Below, piece after piece: positions 9,426-17,107 of a DNA stretch of 30,854 nucleotides (positions are counted from its first letter, which is position 1; each line of letters begins with the position of its first letter). This stretch comes from Planctomycetota bacterium (lineage in GTDB: Bacteria > Planctomycetota > Planctomycetia > Pirellulales > Pirellulaceae), in the NCBI GenBank assembly GCA_029259935.1, contig JAJDEH010000260.1:1-30854 (forward strand), written 5' to 3'. The notes beneath the pieces are model-generated. The model saw nothing but the letters and a program-made list of their open reading frames with translations. It had not been told where the DNA came from and did no database searches. Both the position numbers and the translations under genes were made by a program.

Positions 9426-10271
9426 CTATTTGCGAAGCCGCATCGCGATGTAGGGCTTACTTGGATCTTGCACATTTTTCCAAGGCGGTGCCATGCGGGG
9501 CACATGCCAAATCTGGGCGTCGTTCTTCTTCACTTGAAATTGAACGCTGTTTTGTTGGGCGAAGGCGCAGTGCCACGCATAGCCGTCACTAACTTTCCGC
9601 GCTTCGACCAGCACCAAGACCTCGGGGTCGGTTGCTTCGACAAAGGCAAACAAAGCCCCGTCAATCACGCCGTTCTTTTCGCTCTCGTAGCGGTAGATTG
9701 GATTGGTAAGCAGCCGCAGGTTAATACTCAACTCGTCTTCTTTGCGGGTCGCGGCCCGCGCCGAAAACTGCTTGACAATTGTTCTCATTTGACGGAGCCG
9801 CGCGACACGCAGCTTGGATGGCGTCGGCGCGTCGTCGACCGGCTTGAGTTCGATGCCGGGACCCTCGGGATGCCAAACCGCTTTGTCGCCACGAATGGCA
9901 GTCACTTTATCCATCGACAGCGAATGCAATTCCGCGGTCAGGTGCTTGTAGGGTGAAAACCACTTGAAGATGGCGGAGATGACCTCCGGCCTACCATCAT
10001 GCGTCCAAACAAAAACGCCACCATAGATTTCGCCCGCGCCCGGATCGGACCAACGGAGCAGGGGCTGCGGCTGTAGTTTGAGCTTGGTCTTCTGGTCTTT
10101 GCCTAGGTACATGTCAAACGAGTTAGCTTCTTCCAGCGCCAACTTCAGGCCAAGGTCGGAATTGGCCTTCTCTGAATTCTCGTCCGTCTTTTCGGCGGCG
10201 TGCAAGGTCGTGACAACACCAAGTATCGCAATCAAAAAGAGATTCGCGATCAGGACGGCGAGAGGCTTCAT
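9426..10271 (-). CDS. secreted protein of unknown function, paralog of the gene at 8584
   Basis: The 281-residue product has a clear signal peptide (residues 1-25, ending TLHA before AE). The rest forms one domain shared with the downstream gene: 'HDGRPEVISAIFKW', 'AVWHPEGPGIELKPVDDAP', 'RLRQMRTIVKQF', 'LRLLTNPIYRYE', 'VIDGALFAFVEATDPEVLVLVEARKV'. The two proteins differ mostly at the ends. No known enzyme motif is visible. The start ATG at 10271 lies 6 bp after the stop of the M56-WD40 gene, with CGGAGT inside that gene as ribosome site, so translation is probably coupled. The tight link to a BlaI/M56 pair suggests it is an effector or sensor partner of that system; this is inference. Confidence 0.8.
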   Translation of the reverse strand: MKPLAVLIANLFLIAILGVVTTLHAAEKTDENSEKANSDLGLKLALEEANSFDMYLGKDQKTKLKLQPQPLLRWSDPGAGEIYGGVFVWTHDGRPEVISAIFKWFSPYKHLTAELHSLSMDKVTAIRGDKAVWHPEGPGIELKPVDDAPTPSKLRVARLRQMRTIVKQFSARAATRKEDELSINLRLLTNPIYRYESEKNGVIDGALFAFVEATDPEVLVLVEARKVSDGYAWHCAFAQQNSVQFQVKKNDAQIWHVPRMAPPWKNVQDPSKPYIAMRLRK

Positions 10272-10277
10272 GCTTGC

Positions 10278-12563
10278 TTACTCCGAGTCGGGAACGGTGA
10301 CGGTTTTGGAATAGTTCTCAAGGACTTCAGACCAACTGCGGCCGGTGGCCGGTGGAAACGCCGCAGCCGTCTCTTTGGACTCAGGCTCCATGGCAGGAGC
10401 CGTCAGCGCCGCTTCGACAAGCGCGCGGCTATTCCGAGGAGAACACTCGGCGAGCGAAATAAGATCCTTGTCGATCACCATCCGCTTAAGATTGCGATTC
10501 AAGCGAAAGTTCCAGTGTACCGCGCTTTCGTCCCAGGAAGCGGCGATCAGCGAATCAGCATCCACGAAGGCCACCACGCCGACCGGCGAGTTGGATGCAT
10601 GTCGGGAGACGATCGATGAATTGATCCAATCCCAAATGACTGCTTCACCCCCGGCGTCCGCGGTCGCATCGGCTGTCCACTGGCCGCGGGCGATCGCCAG
10701 CAGCTTGCCATCTGGCGAAAATCGCACGCAGTTGATGCTGCCGGCTAGGGAGGCGATTTTCTTGGCCTGCTCTGTCGCCACGTCCCACACTTTGACCACT
10801 CCGCCACGGCTGGCAGTAGCGACATGCCGTCCGTCTGGAGAAAAGGCCACCGATCGTACAGCCGATTCGTGTCCCTTGAGTACGCCGACCGGAAGTCCTG
10901 TTTCTGTGGCAAACAGAAATACGGCTGCGTTCGCGCCACCAGCCACTAACAAATGGCTGTCTGGTGAAAAGGCCACTCGCGAAATTCCGAAATCCGTTAG
11001 ATCGAAAGTTTGCTTGGTAACACGGTTGTGTAGCAGGGCGCTTTTATCGGTTTTGAACAACACTTCGAATCGCCCATCGGGCGAAACCGCCGTGTCATAA
11101 GTGCTGACCTGTTCTCCGATCTCCGGAAACGGCTCGTCAACTGCCGGCAGTATGTCAGTTGGTGAGGCCTCCGAGTTCATCGACGCGTCATTGACGGGCA
11201 AAAGCAGGGGGGCATCCGAGGACGCGGCCAAGTGGGTCACGAGTTCAATCCGGGCGATCGCGGCTTCCACATGTTTCGCGGCCGACTGAAATAGCGACGG
11301 GCCGAGCGGCAGCAATAAGCCGGCCGTCAGCAGTAAGAGCAGGCGGGTCCTGCCCGACATTGACTTGGGAGCGACACCGCTCATGATCATTTTGATTCGT
11401 TTTCGCAGAAACGGCACGTCACCCAAAGTACTCGCCATGGGCAATGGCCGCGGTCTCGCCTCCGCAAGAAAATCGATCGTGTCCAGCAGCGCTTCGGCAT
11501 AGCATCGGGGCTGCGACGAGAATTGGCCCACGACCCACGCATCGCAACACTCCTCTTCCACCGCCTCGATTCTCGCCCGTGCCAACCAAACGACCGGGTG
11601 CCACCAAAACAACCCCGTGACCACGAATTCCAACAGCCTGACCCAGTGATCGCGGCGACGATAGTGGGCCAATTCGTGAACCAACAATGTCGCCCGCGAA
11701 TCGGCATTCATCCGGTCCAGGAGGTCGATCGGGAACAGCAGTCTCGCGCGAAAGCCGACCGCGCAAAGCATCGGCGAAATCGTTGCCGAAATCACCCAGA
11801 CTTGAGGTGCGGTTCGAATCCCCATCGACGCGGCAAGCCTTTGTGTTTGCTGCTGAATGGAATCGGGCGCCAACTCGGCAAAGGCCAAAAATCGGCGGAA
11901 CTGCAAGATTCGAATTCCCTGGATTACAAACCAAATCGCCAATCCACCAAGCCATCCCCACAGGACCAAGGAAACGGCAGTTGGCAGCCACCGCGCCACC
12001 AACCAATCAGTCCCTGTGGCTTGCGCGGATGCGGCTCGAAGGCGTTTGTCTTGAGAGGTCCATGCGTCCCCATCATGGCTTCCTGGTAACAGTTCGGCCT
12101 GAGATTCGGCTGAAACGTCTTTCGCCGGAAACACTGTCTGATCGTGCGGTTCAACGTCTTGGCATTGGGCGGCCAAAGTTTCAGAGGTCACGACTTGAGG
12201 GTCGCTCACGTCCGTGCCGTTCGCGGGAAGCTCAAGCGCGGGCTCCGCGGCGGAAGTGTGGATTTCACGGTTCTGAACGGCGACGCGATTGGCAGCGGAC
12301 GATTCTTCCAATTCGGTCGCGCAACCGTAGGGTTGATCAATATCGTCAGGCTCCGAACTGTCCCGCAGCGACGACAGATGGTCCATTCGCAAGCCCACCG
12401 GAACTGCCACAATCGGCGGGGTGATCAGCTTTAGCAGAACCAAGACCCAGAGTGTGTGAACGACGGCGGGCCGCCTCACATAGCGAGATACAACAACCGC
12501 GACTACCGCCATTACGGAAGCGGTGAGCGCGTTGAGAATGGCGAACTCGAGAATAGAGTACAT
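10278..12563 (-). CDS. M56 (BlaR1-like) membrane metalloprotease with C-terminal WD40 region
   Basis: A 761-residue membrane protein. Hydrophobic segments at about 5-25, 34-56 and 193-216 frame a 130-residue polar, Ser/Glu-rich loop. The M56 zinc protease core follows: 'LLVHELAHYRRRDHW' (293-307) with HELAH at 296-300, and 'EAVEEECCDAWVV' (333-345) supplying the further acidic ligand. A last membrane segment lies at about 405-423. After it, residues 490-690 contain about five WD40-type units ('AFSPDSHLLVAGG', 'VAFSPDGRHVATAS', 'VKVWDVAT', 'VRFSPDGKLLAIA'). In BlaR1 the corresponding C-terminal part is a penicillin-binding sensor, so here a propeller may be the sensor. The gene follows the BlaI-type repressor by 25 bp; in this family the protease leads to loss of the repressor. 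The ligand is unknown. Confidence 0.9.
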   Translation of the reverse strand: MYSILEFAILNALTASVMAVVAVVVSRYVRRPAVVHTLWVLVLLKLITPPIVAVPVGLRMDHLSSLRDSSEPDDIDQPYGCATELEESSAANRVAVQNREIHTSAAEPALELPANGTDVSDPQVVTSETLAAQCQDVEPHDQTVFPAKDVSAESQAELLPGSHDGDAWTSQDKRLRAASAQATGTDWLVARWLPTAVSLVLWGWLGGLAIWFVIQGIRILQFRRFLAFAELAPDSIQQQTQRLAASMGIRTAPQVWVISATISPMLCAVGFRARLLFPIDLLDRMNADSRATLLVHELAHYRRRDHWVRLLEFVVTGLFWWHPVVWLARARIEAVEEECCDAWVVGQFSSQPRCYAEALLDTIDFLAEARPRPLPMASTLGDVPFLRKRIKMIMSGVAPKSMSGRTRLLLLLTAGLLLPLGPSLFQSAAKHVEAAIARIELVTHLAASSDAPLLLPVNDASMNSEASPTDILPAVDEPFPEIGEQVSTYDTAVSPDGRFEVLFKTDKSALLHNRVTKQTFDLTDFGISRVAFSPDSHLLVAGGANAAVFLFATETGLPVGVLKGHESAVRSVAFSPDGRHVATASRGGVVKVWDVATEQAKKIASLAGSINCVRFSPDGKLLAIARGQWTADATADAGGEAVIWDWINSSIVSRHASNSPVGVVAFVDADSLIAASWDESAVHWNFRLNRNLKRMVIDKDLISLAECSPRNSRALVEAALTAPAMEPESKETAAAFPPATGRSWSEVLENYSKTVTVPDSE

Positions 12564-12588
12564 CGCGTGTTCCCGGCGGCGTTTGGCG

Positions 12589-12990
12589 CTACTTCCCTTT
12601 CCGCTTCGTCCCTTTTTCCAACTCGTCTAGCAGACCTCGCAACGATTTTCGTTCGTCGGGCGACAGCTTCTTTGAGCGGACTAAGTGGGACAACAACGGA
12701 TTAAGTGAACCTTCGCAAAGCTGGTCGGCGGTGGATTGCAGCCGGCGGGCGATCAACTCGCCACGATTAACGGTTGCTTCAAAAACGTGCGGCCAAGTGT
12801 CGCGATTCCGCATCACCGACTTCTTGGTTTCCAACCGTTCTAGCAGCTTTTGCACGGTCGCGTACTCGGAATTCCCCCCACCGGGATACAATGTGTCCGT
12901 CAATTGCCGGACCGTGGTCGCTCCGCGCTCCCACAGCAATTGTAAGACCGCGAGTTCCGCTTCCGTCACATCTTGTGGCGTACGTGACAT
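12589..12990 (-). CDS. BlaI/MecI/CopY-family transcriptional repressor
   Basis: A 133-residue winged-helix repressor of the BlaI/MecI family, which binds short dyads as a dimer and is removed when its M56 partner is activated. Residues 1-75 contain the DNA-binding region: 'VTEAELAVLQLLWERGATTV', 'RQLTDTLY' and 'EYATVQKLLERLETKK', typical for the family. The C-terminal helices (about 85-133) would form the dimer. The start at 12990 has AAAGGA just upstream and gives the family-like N-terminus MSRTPQDVTEAE; an upstream in-frame start at 13026 is less likely. It is the first gene of the five-gene operon, and a perfect dyad in its promoter is a good candidate for autoregulation. Confidence 0.93.
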   Translation of the reverse strand: MSRTPQDVTEAELAVLQLLWERGATTVRQLTDTLYPGGGNSEYATVQKLLERLETKKSVMRNRDTWPHVFEATVNRGELIARRLQSTADQLCEGSLNPLLSHLVRSKKLSPDERKSLRGLLDELEKGTKRKGK

Positions 12991-13040
12991 ACTTTTCCTT
13001 TTATCCCTTTCCAAATGGTGGCCCAACCAAAACTAGACCC

Positions 13041-13069
13041 AGGATAAAGACATAATGTCTTAAACGCAA
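13041..13069 (-). promoter_or_regulatory. candidate promoter and operator of the blaI-type operon
   Basis: Read on the minus strand, a -35-like TTGCGT (13069-13064) and a -10-like TATCCT (13046-13041) are separated by exactly 17 bp. That spacer contains the perfect 15-bp dyad AAGACAT-A-ATGTCTT (13047-13061). A repressor bound there would block RNA polymerase directly. BlaI/MecI operators are short dyads with an ACA/TGT-type core, which this fits. The predicted leader to the ATG at 12990 is about 45 nt. The promoter boxes are only moderate matches; the dyad is certain. Confidence 0.6.
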
Positions 13070-13144
13070 GCGAAAAACCTGCCGCGCGGGAGATTTTTAC
13101 CGCCAATTCGGGGGCAAGAATGCGGTCGACGGTGGAAAATCGAC

Positions 13145-13198
13145 TTGTGGTGCGGGCGTCCCCGCCTGCCCATTGCAGCCGAGACGGCTGCACCACAA
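13145..13198. repeat. REP-like intergenic element, copy 2
   Basis: A 54-bp element with perfect inverted ends, TTGTGGTGC (13145-13153) and GCACCACAA (13190-13198), and the internal hairpin GCAGCC-GAGAC-GGCTGC. It is nearly identical to the copy at 7281-7333: one inserted C, one C/T change and one terminal change. It sits just after the 3' end of the DUF1573 gene and upstream of the blaI promoter. Confidence 0.85.
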
Positions 13199-13209
13199 TC
13201 GGGAAGGGG

Positions 13210-14190
13210 CTACTTAATGGTCGCCGTGGCCACGCATTTCGTCTCGGAGGTCGAGTTTAGACTGGTCTTAATCTCGATCGGTTGGGCGACCTGGCCTTGT
13301 TGATTCCCGGCCGTAAACGTGACAGGGATAACGTGCAGTTCCTTGGCGTCCTCGGAAGTCTTGAACTCGAACGAACCGTCTGAACACTCCACGCTGGTCA
13401 CCCGAAAGGGCGTCTTGCCGCGTACGATTAGTGTCTTGGTCACCTTGTCGCCGGGATTCAAAACTCCCAGAAACAACGACGAGGGACTCACGGTTAGCGA
13501 CGGAGTCACTCGTCCCTCGACGGCGAGCGGGATCGTGCGGGTGGTCTGGTCGTCGGTGATAATGGTCAGTTGATCCTGCAGGGAGCCGGCTGGGGCATCC
13601 TTGTCGAGTACGACGTTTAAATCGTATTGGACCATGCCGCCGCCACGAGATGTTTCCTTGAGCTTCACCCCCAATGACTTGCTGGTGGTTCGCACGTCGA
13701 CAATTTTCCAATCCTCGCGTCCGGCGTAGGAAAGCGTCACTTTGCTCTCCGAGCCCGCTCCCTCCTGCACGGTTCCCAAATCGACTTTACCGGGACTCAT
13801 AACAACGTCGCCACGAATGTAGCCCTTAATCTGCAGTTGAATCTCCGCGAAAAACGGCTTGTCCAACGTGACCGTGATGGTGGCCGCCTTTTGACCGAGA
13901 AACGAGCCGGTGTTATATCGGGCGACGATGCTGCTTTTTTCAAATGTTTTCAGTGAGTCATTCTCAATTGAGGGAGTCGCGCAGCCGCAACTGCTGCGTA
14001 CACTGAGTACATGAACATCCTCGACATAGAGGTTGGTGAACTCGAATTTGTATTCCGCGGTCGCGCCGCGCGCCACGGTGCCAAAGTCGTGACTTGTGAC
14101 TTTGAACATCTTCTTGGCCCACTCCTGAGCCGACGCGCCGGGAACGCATGTCAAAACTAGCAAAGCCGCCAAGCTCAGGTTGCGAAACAT
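13210..14190 (-). CDS. secreted DUF1573-domain protein
   Basis: A 326-residue exported protein with a signal peptide (residues 1-21, GASA before QE). Residues 28-130 match the DUF1573 pattern: 'SHDFGTVARGATAEYKFEFTN', then 'VRSSCGCATPS' with the conserved C68/C70 pair, followed by Ig-like strands. At least one further Ig-like unit follows ('VDLGTVQEGAGSESKVTLSY' and 'SLFLGVLNPGDKVTKTLIVRG'). Such proteins are abundant in planctomycetes; their function is not established. The start ATG at 14190 is preceded by AGAGGA. It appears to be a single gene, ending at a REP-like element. Confidence 0.88.
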   Translation of the reverse strand: MFRNLSLAALLVLTCVPGASAQEWAKKMFKVTSHDFGTVARGATAEYKFEFTNLYVEDVHVLSVRSSCGCATPSIENDSLKTFEKSSIVARYNTGSFLGQKAATITVTLDKPFFAEIQLQIKGYIRGDVVMSPGKVDLGTVQEGAGSESKVTLSYAGREDWKIVDVRTTSKSLGVKLKETSRGGGMVQYDLNVVLDKDAPAGSLQDQLTIITDDQTTRTIPLAVEGRVTPSLTVSPSSLFLGVLNPGDKVTKTLIVRGKTPFRVTSVECSDGSFEFKTSEDAKELHVIPVTFTAGNQQGQVAQPIEIKTSLNSTSETKCVATATIK

Positions 14191-14661
14191 CGAGATCCTC
14201 TTCGATTTATTCGGTCAGGTTGCCGGACGGGGATTGTGCCCCGAATCTTGATTTCGTGTCAATTGTTGTATGTGGGATTCGGCAACCAACTGCCCCTAGG
14301 GATTATTCGGCAACTCCTTGCCGCGTCCAAAGAGATTTCTTGTCGAGAGTCCTGACCTAATTTTCTTTCATCCGGCTTAAGATGCACTCACACCAAGCCT
14401 TCGTCGGCAAAAACGCGCCTGTTTTCACCATAACATGTTGCGGCACAGTCGCTTGCGTCACGACGTGCATTTGGCGAAGTGAGCGAGATGATCCCGGTTT
14501 CGGTCGATTGGGCGAGTCATTCAAATCTGGTAAACCTTGCTGTTTAGGTCAACTTTCAAATCGTGATTCACCGATGCATGCGTGTTGGATATGATGTTGG
14601 CGGCGATAATGATTGCCATCACACCCAAAAATCTCCTTCCAAGGCACACCTGGAGAGGCAA
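14191..14661. other. divergent intergenic region
   Basis: It separates the DUF1573 gene (-) from the thioredoxin/NHL lipoprotein gene (+), so promoters for both are expected here. A short hairpin CGGGG-N6-CCCCG lies at 14228-14243, and ATTCGGCAAC occurs twice (14277-14286 and 14305-14314, 28 bp apart). No convincing gene, tRNA or strong promoter boxes were seen. Confidence 0.4.
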
Positions 14662-17085
14662 ATGTTGGATTTCTTCTGTAGAGAGTGGCACTGTTTGGCG
14701 CTCGTTCTTGTCGCTCTGATCGCCCCAGTGGTTTTGACGGGCTGTGAAGCGGAGAGCGTCACTTCCGAGGCCGTTGCCTCCGAACTAGGTGGCGACAAGC
14801 CCGAGCCCGCGGATCGGCCAGGCGGTGACGATGACGGCGATGACAAGGAGAGCAACAGCCCAGCCGATCGAAAAGGGCGTGCCAACAAGCCGACCAACGA
14901 GAAGCCGGCACTGGGGAACGACGACCCGCGCGTCCCCATGGAAGAGAATCTAGTCGCCCAAAACGCACAGACGGCAGCGGAAGAGGATCAGCCCTTTCCC
15001 ACTCGAGTGCGGATGCCAGAGTTGCCTAAGGATATGACTTGGATCAACACTTCGGGCCCCCTGCGTCTGTCCGATTTGAAGGGCAAGTTCGTGGTGCTGG
15101 ATTTCTGGACCTATTGCTGCATCAACTGCATCCACATTCTTCCAGAGTTAAAAAAGCTTGAGCATGCCTACCCGGACGAAGTGGTCGTGATCGGCGTTCA
15201 CTCCGCGAAATTCGAAACTGAAAAAGACACCAAGAACATCGAAGAGGCCGTCCTCCGTTATGAAATCGAGCACCCGGTGGTCAACGATGCCGACCACCGG
15301 ATATGGAACATGATCGGAATCCAAAGTTGGCCGTCTCTGTTGTTGATCGACCCAGAAGGCTACGCCGTCATGATGCGCAACGGTGAGACTGAATTCGAAA
15401 CACTGGATGCTTTGCTGAAGGATGCGCTCCCCTACTATAAAAAACGCGGGCTGTTGGACGACTCGCCGGTCCATTTCGACCTACTCGCCAGCCGGCAGAA
15501 ACCAACTCCGCTGCGGTTTCCTGGCAAAGTGCTGGCCGACGAGCCGGGAAATCGCCTGTTCATCACCGATAGCAACCACAATCGAATCGTCATTTGTTCG
15601 TTGGACGGCAAGCTGCTGGATGTCATTGGCAGCGGTGCCATCGGCAGTCAGGACGGCACTTATGACGAGGCTAGTTTTGATCATCCGCAGGGAGTCGCAC
15701 TGCACGGTGATCTGGTGTATGTCGCCGATACTGAAAATCACATGCTGCGTAAGATCGATCTGGCGTCTAAGTCGGTCGCCACCATCGCTGGCGACGGCAA
15801 GCAATCTCGCAATCCGTGGCCAGGACTCGATGGCGGCCCGCTGGCCGAGGTTCCCGAACGATTCGTTGGCAAGCCGAATGAGACGGGGCTCAACAGTCCC
15901 TGGGCGCTGTGGGTGCATGACAAGGACTTGTACATCGCGATGGCCGGCCCGCATCAAATTTGGAAAATGAAACTCGACGAGTCCGAGATCGGCCCCTATG
16001 CCGGCAACGGGCGCGAAGACATCGTCGACGGGCCGCTGCTGCCCAAGCAACCCTACGAAATTGGATATTCCTCGTTCGCCCAGCCCAGCGGACTCGCCTC
16101 CGACGGTCAGTGGCTGTATGTGGCCGATACGGAAGGCAGTTCCGTGCGCGCCGTTCCTTTCGATCCCAAAAAAGAAGCAAGGACTGTCGTTGGGTCGTCG
16201 AAATTGCCGGGTGGGCGATTGTTTGCGTTCGGCGACCGGGATGGGAAAGAGCCCTTCGTCGAGCTTGCTCGTGACAATGACGGCTTGCTCGTGCGAGACG
16301 CGGCCGGCGACATAGCTTATCAAGGTGTCCAATTGCAACACGCCATCGGCATCGCCTATCACGACGGTCAACTCTACATCGCCGACACCTACAACAATAA
16401 GATCAAGGTCATCAATGCGAAAACTGGCGAGACCAAGACGCTCGCGGGCAACGGCAAGGCGGGCAGCAGCGACGAAGATGGAACCTTCGACGAGCCCGCC
16501 GGAATCGCCTACGCGAAGGGGAAGCTGTACATCGCCGACACCAACAACCACGCCATTCGTACGTTAGCCTTGAAGACCAACAAAGTCGGGACTCTTCGTG
16601 TTGAAGGCCTTACACCCGCCCAACCGCCTCGGACGAAAGAAAAACCGACGTTCGAAGACGCGGTGCAAGTTGAAGTCGACCCCCAACAGATCAAGTTGGT
16701 CGACGGCAAAGCCGCATTCAAAGTGCAGCTTGAATTGCCCGCAGGCTGGAAGATCAATGACCTTGCGCCGATGAGCTATTTTGTGGAAGCCGAGGGCGAA
16801 GGACCGCTCGATCGCCAGCAGCTTCCTGATGAATTAACCCCAGTCGCCAAGCCGGCCCCGTCCTTTGAGTTTTCTCTGCCGGCCACGGGCAGCGGGAAGG
16901 ATCAATTGCGGGTTTCCTTGAATTACTTCTATTGCCAGGCGGACGGCGCGGGCCTGTGCAAGGTCGGCAGCGTGGCTTGGACCATCCCTGTTGAAGTTTC
17001 AGAAGATGCCGAGAACGCCGCCATCGCGTTGAAGCATACGATTAAGTTGAAAGATACGATTAAGTTGTCGCCAGCGTTGCCGTAA
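14662..17085 (+). CDS. lipoprotein with thioredoxin-like domain and NHL-repeat propeller (NHLRC2-like)
   Basis: A protein of about 807 residues with a lipoprotein signal ending VVLTGC (Cys28). A low-complexity Asp/Gly/Pro linker (40-110) follows. Residues 115-260 form a TlpA/thioredoxin-like domain with 'LDFWTYCCINCIHILPEL' (146-163), where C153-x-x-C156 is the redox pair. From about 280 to 650 come NHL repeats ('HPQGVALHGDLVYVADTENH', 'GIAYHDGQLYIADTYNNKI', 'GIAYAKGKLYIADTNNHAI'), a six-bladed propeller. A C-terminal beta domain contains 'YFYCQADGAGLCKVG'. The order and the CCINC motif match NHLRC2-type proteins, whose activity is not well defined. The ATG at 14662 is chosen because GGAGAGG precedes it and the signal peptide begins there. 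An 18-bp tandem duplication (17036-17067) encodes the last TIKLKDTIKL residues. Confidence 0.9.
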   Translation: MLDFFCREWHCLALVLVALIAPVVLTGCEAESVTSEAVASELGGDKPEPADRPGGDDDGDDKESNSPADRKGRANKPTNEKPALGNDDPRVPMEENLVAQNAQTAAEEDQPFPTRVRMPELPKDMTWINTSGPLRLSDLKGKFVVLDFWTYCCINCIHILPELKKLEHAYPDEVVVIGVHSAKFETEKDTKNIEEAVLRYEIEHPVVNDADHRIWNMIGIQSWPSLLLIDPEGYAVMMRNGETEFETLDALLKDALPYYKKRGLLDDSPVHFDLLASRQKPTPLRFPGKVLADEPGNRLFITDSNHNRIVICSLDGKLLDVIGSGAIGSQDGTYDEASFDHPQGVALHGDLVYVADTENHMLRKIDLASKSVATIAGDGKQSRNPWPGLDGGPLAEVPERFVGKPNETGLNSPWALWVHDKDLYIAMAGPHQIWKMKLDESEIGPYAGNGREDIVDGPLLPKQPYEIGYSSFAQPSGLASDGQWLYVADTEGSSVRAVPFDPKKEARTVVGSSKLPGGRLFAFGDRDGKEPFVELARDNDGLLVRDAAGDIAYQGVQLQHAIGIAYHDGQLYIADTYNNKIKVINAKTGETKTLAGNGKAGSSDEDGTFDEPAGIAYAKGKLYIADTNNHAIRTLALKTNKVGTLRVEGLTPAQPPRTKEKPTFEDAVQVEVDPQQIKLVDGKAAFKVQLELPAGWKINDLAPMSYFVEAEGEGPLDRQQLPDELTPVAKPAPSFEFSLPATGSGKDQLRVSLNYFYCQADGAGLCKVGSVAWTIPVEVSEDAENAAIALKHTIKLKDTIKLSPALP

Positions 17086-17107
17086 AGTGCCGGTGCCAAG
17101 TTTTGCC

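Noticed and set aside
11811..11824. tRNA T-loop-like GGTTCGAATCCCC
   Set aside because: It lies inside the M56 coding region, with no acceptor stem or anticodon arm around it.
15481..16551. 356-codon open frame on - inside the NHLRC2-like gene
   Set aside because: It is the reverse of NHL repeats, whose repeated codons keep the other strand open; no independent support.
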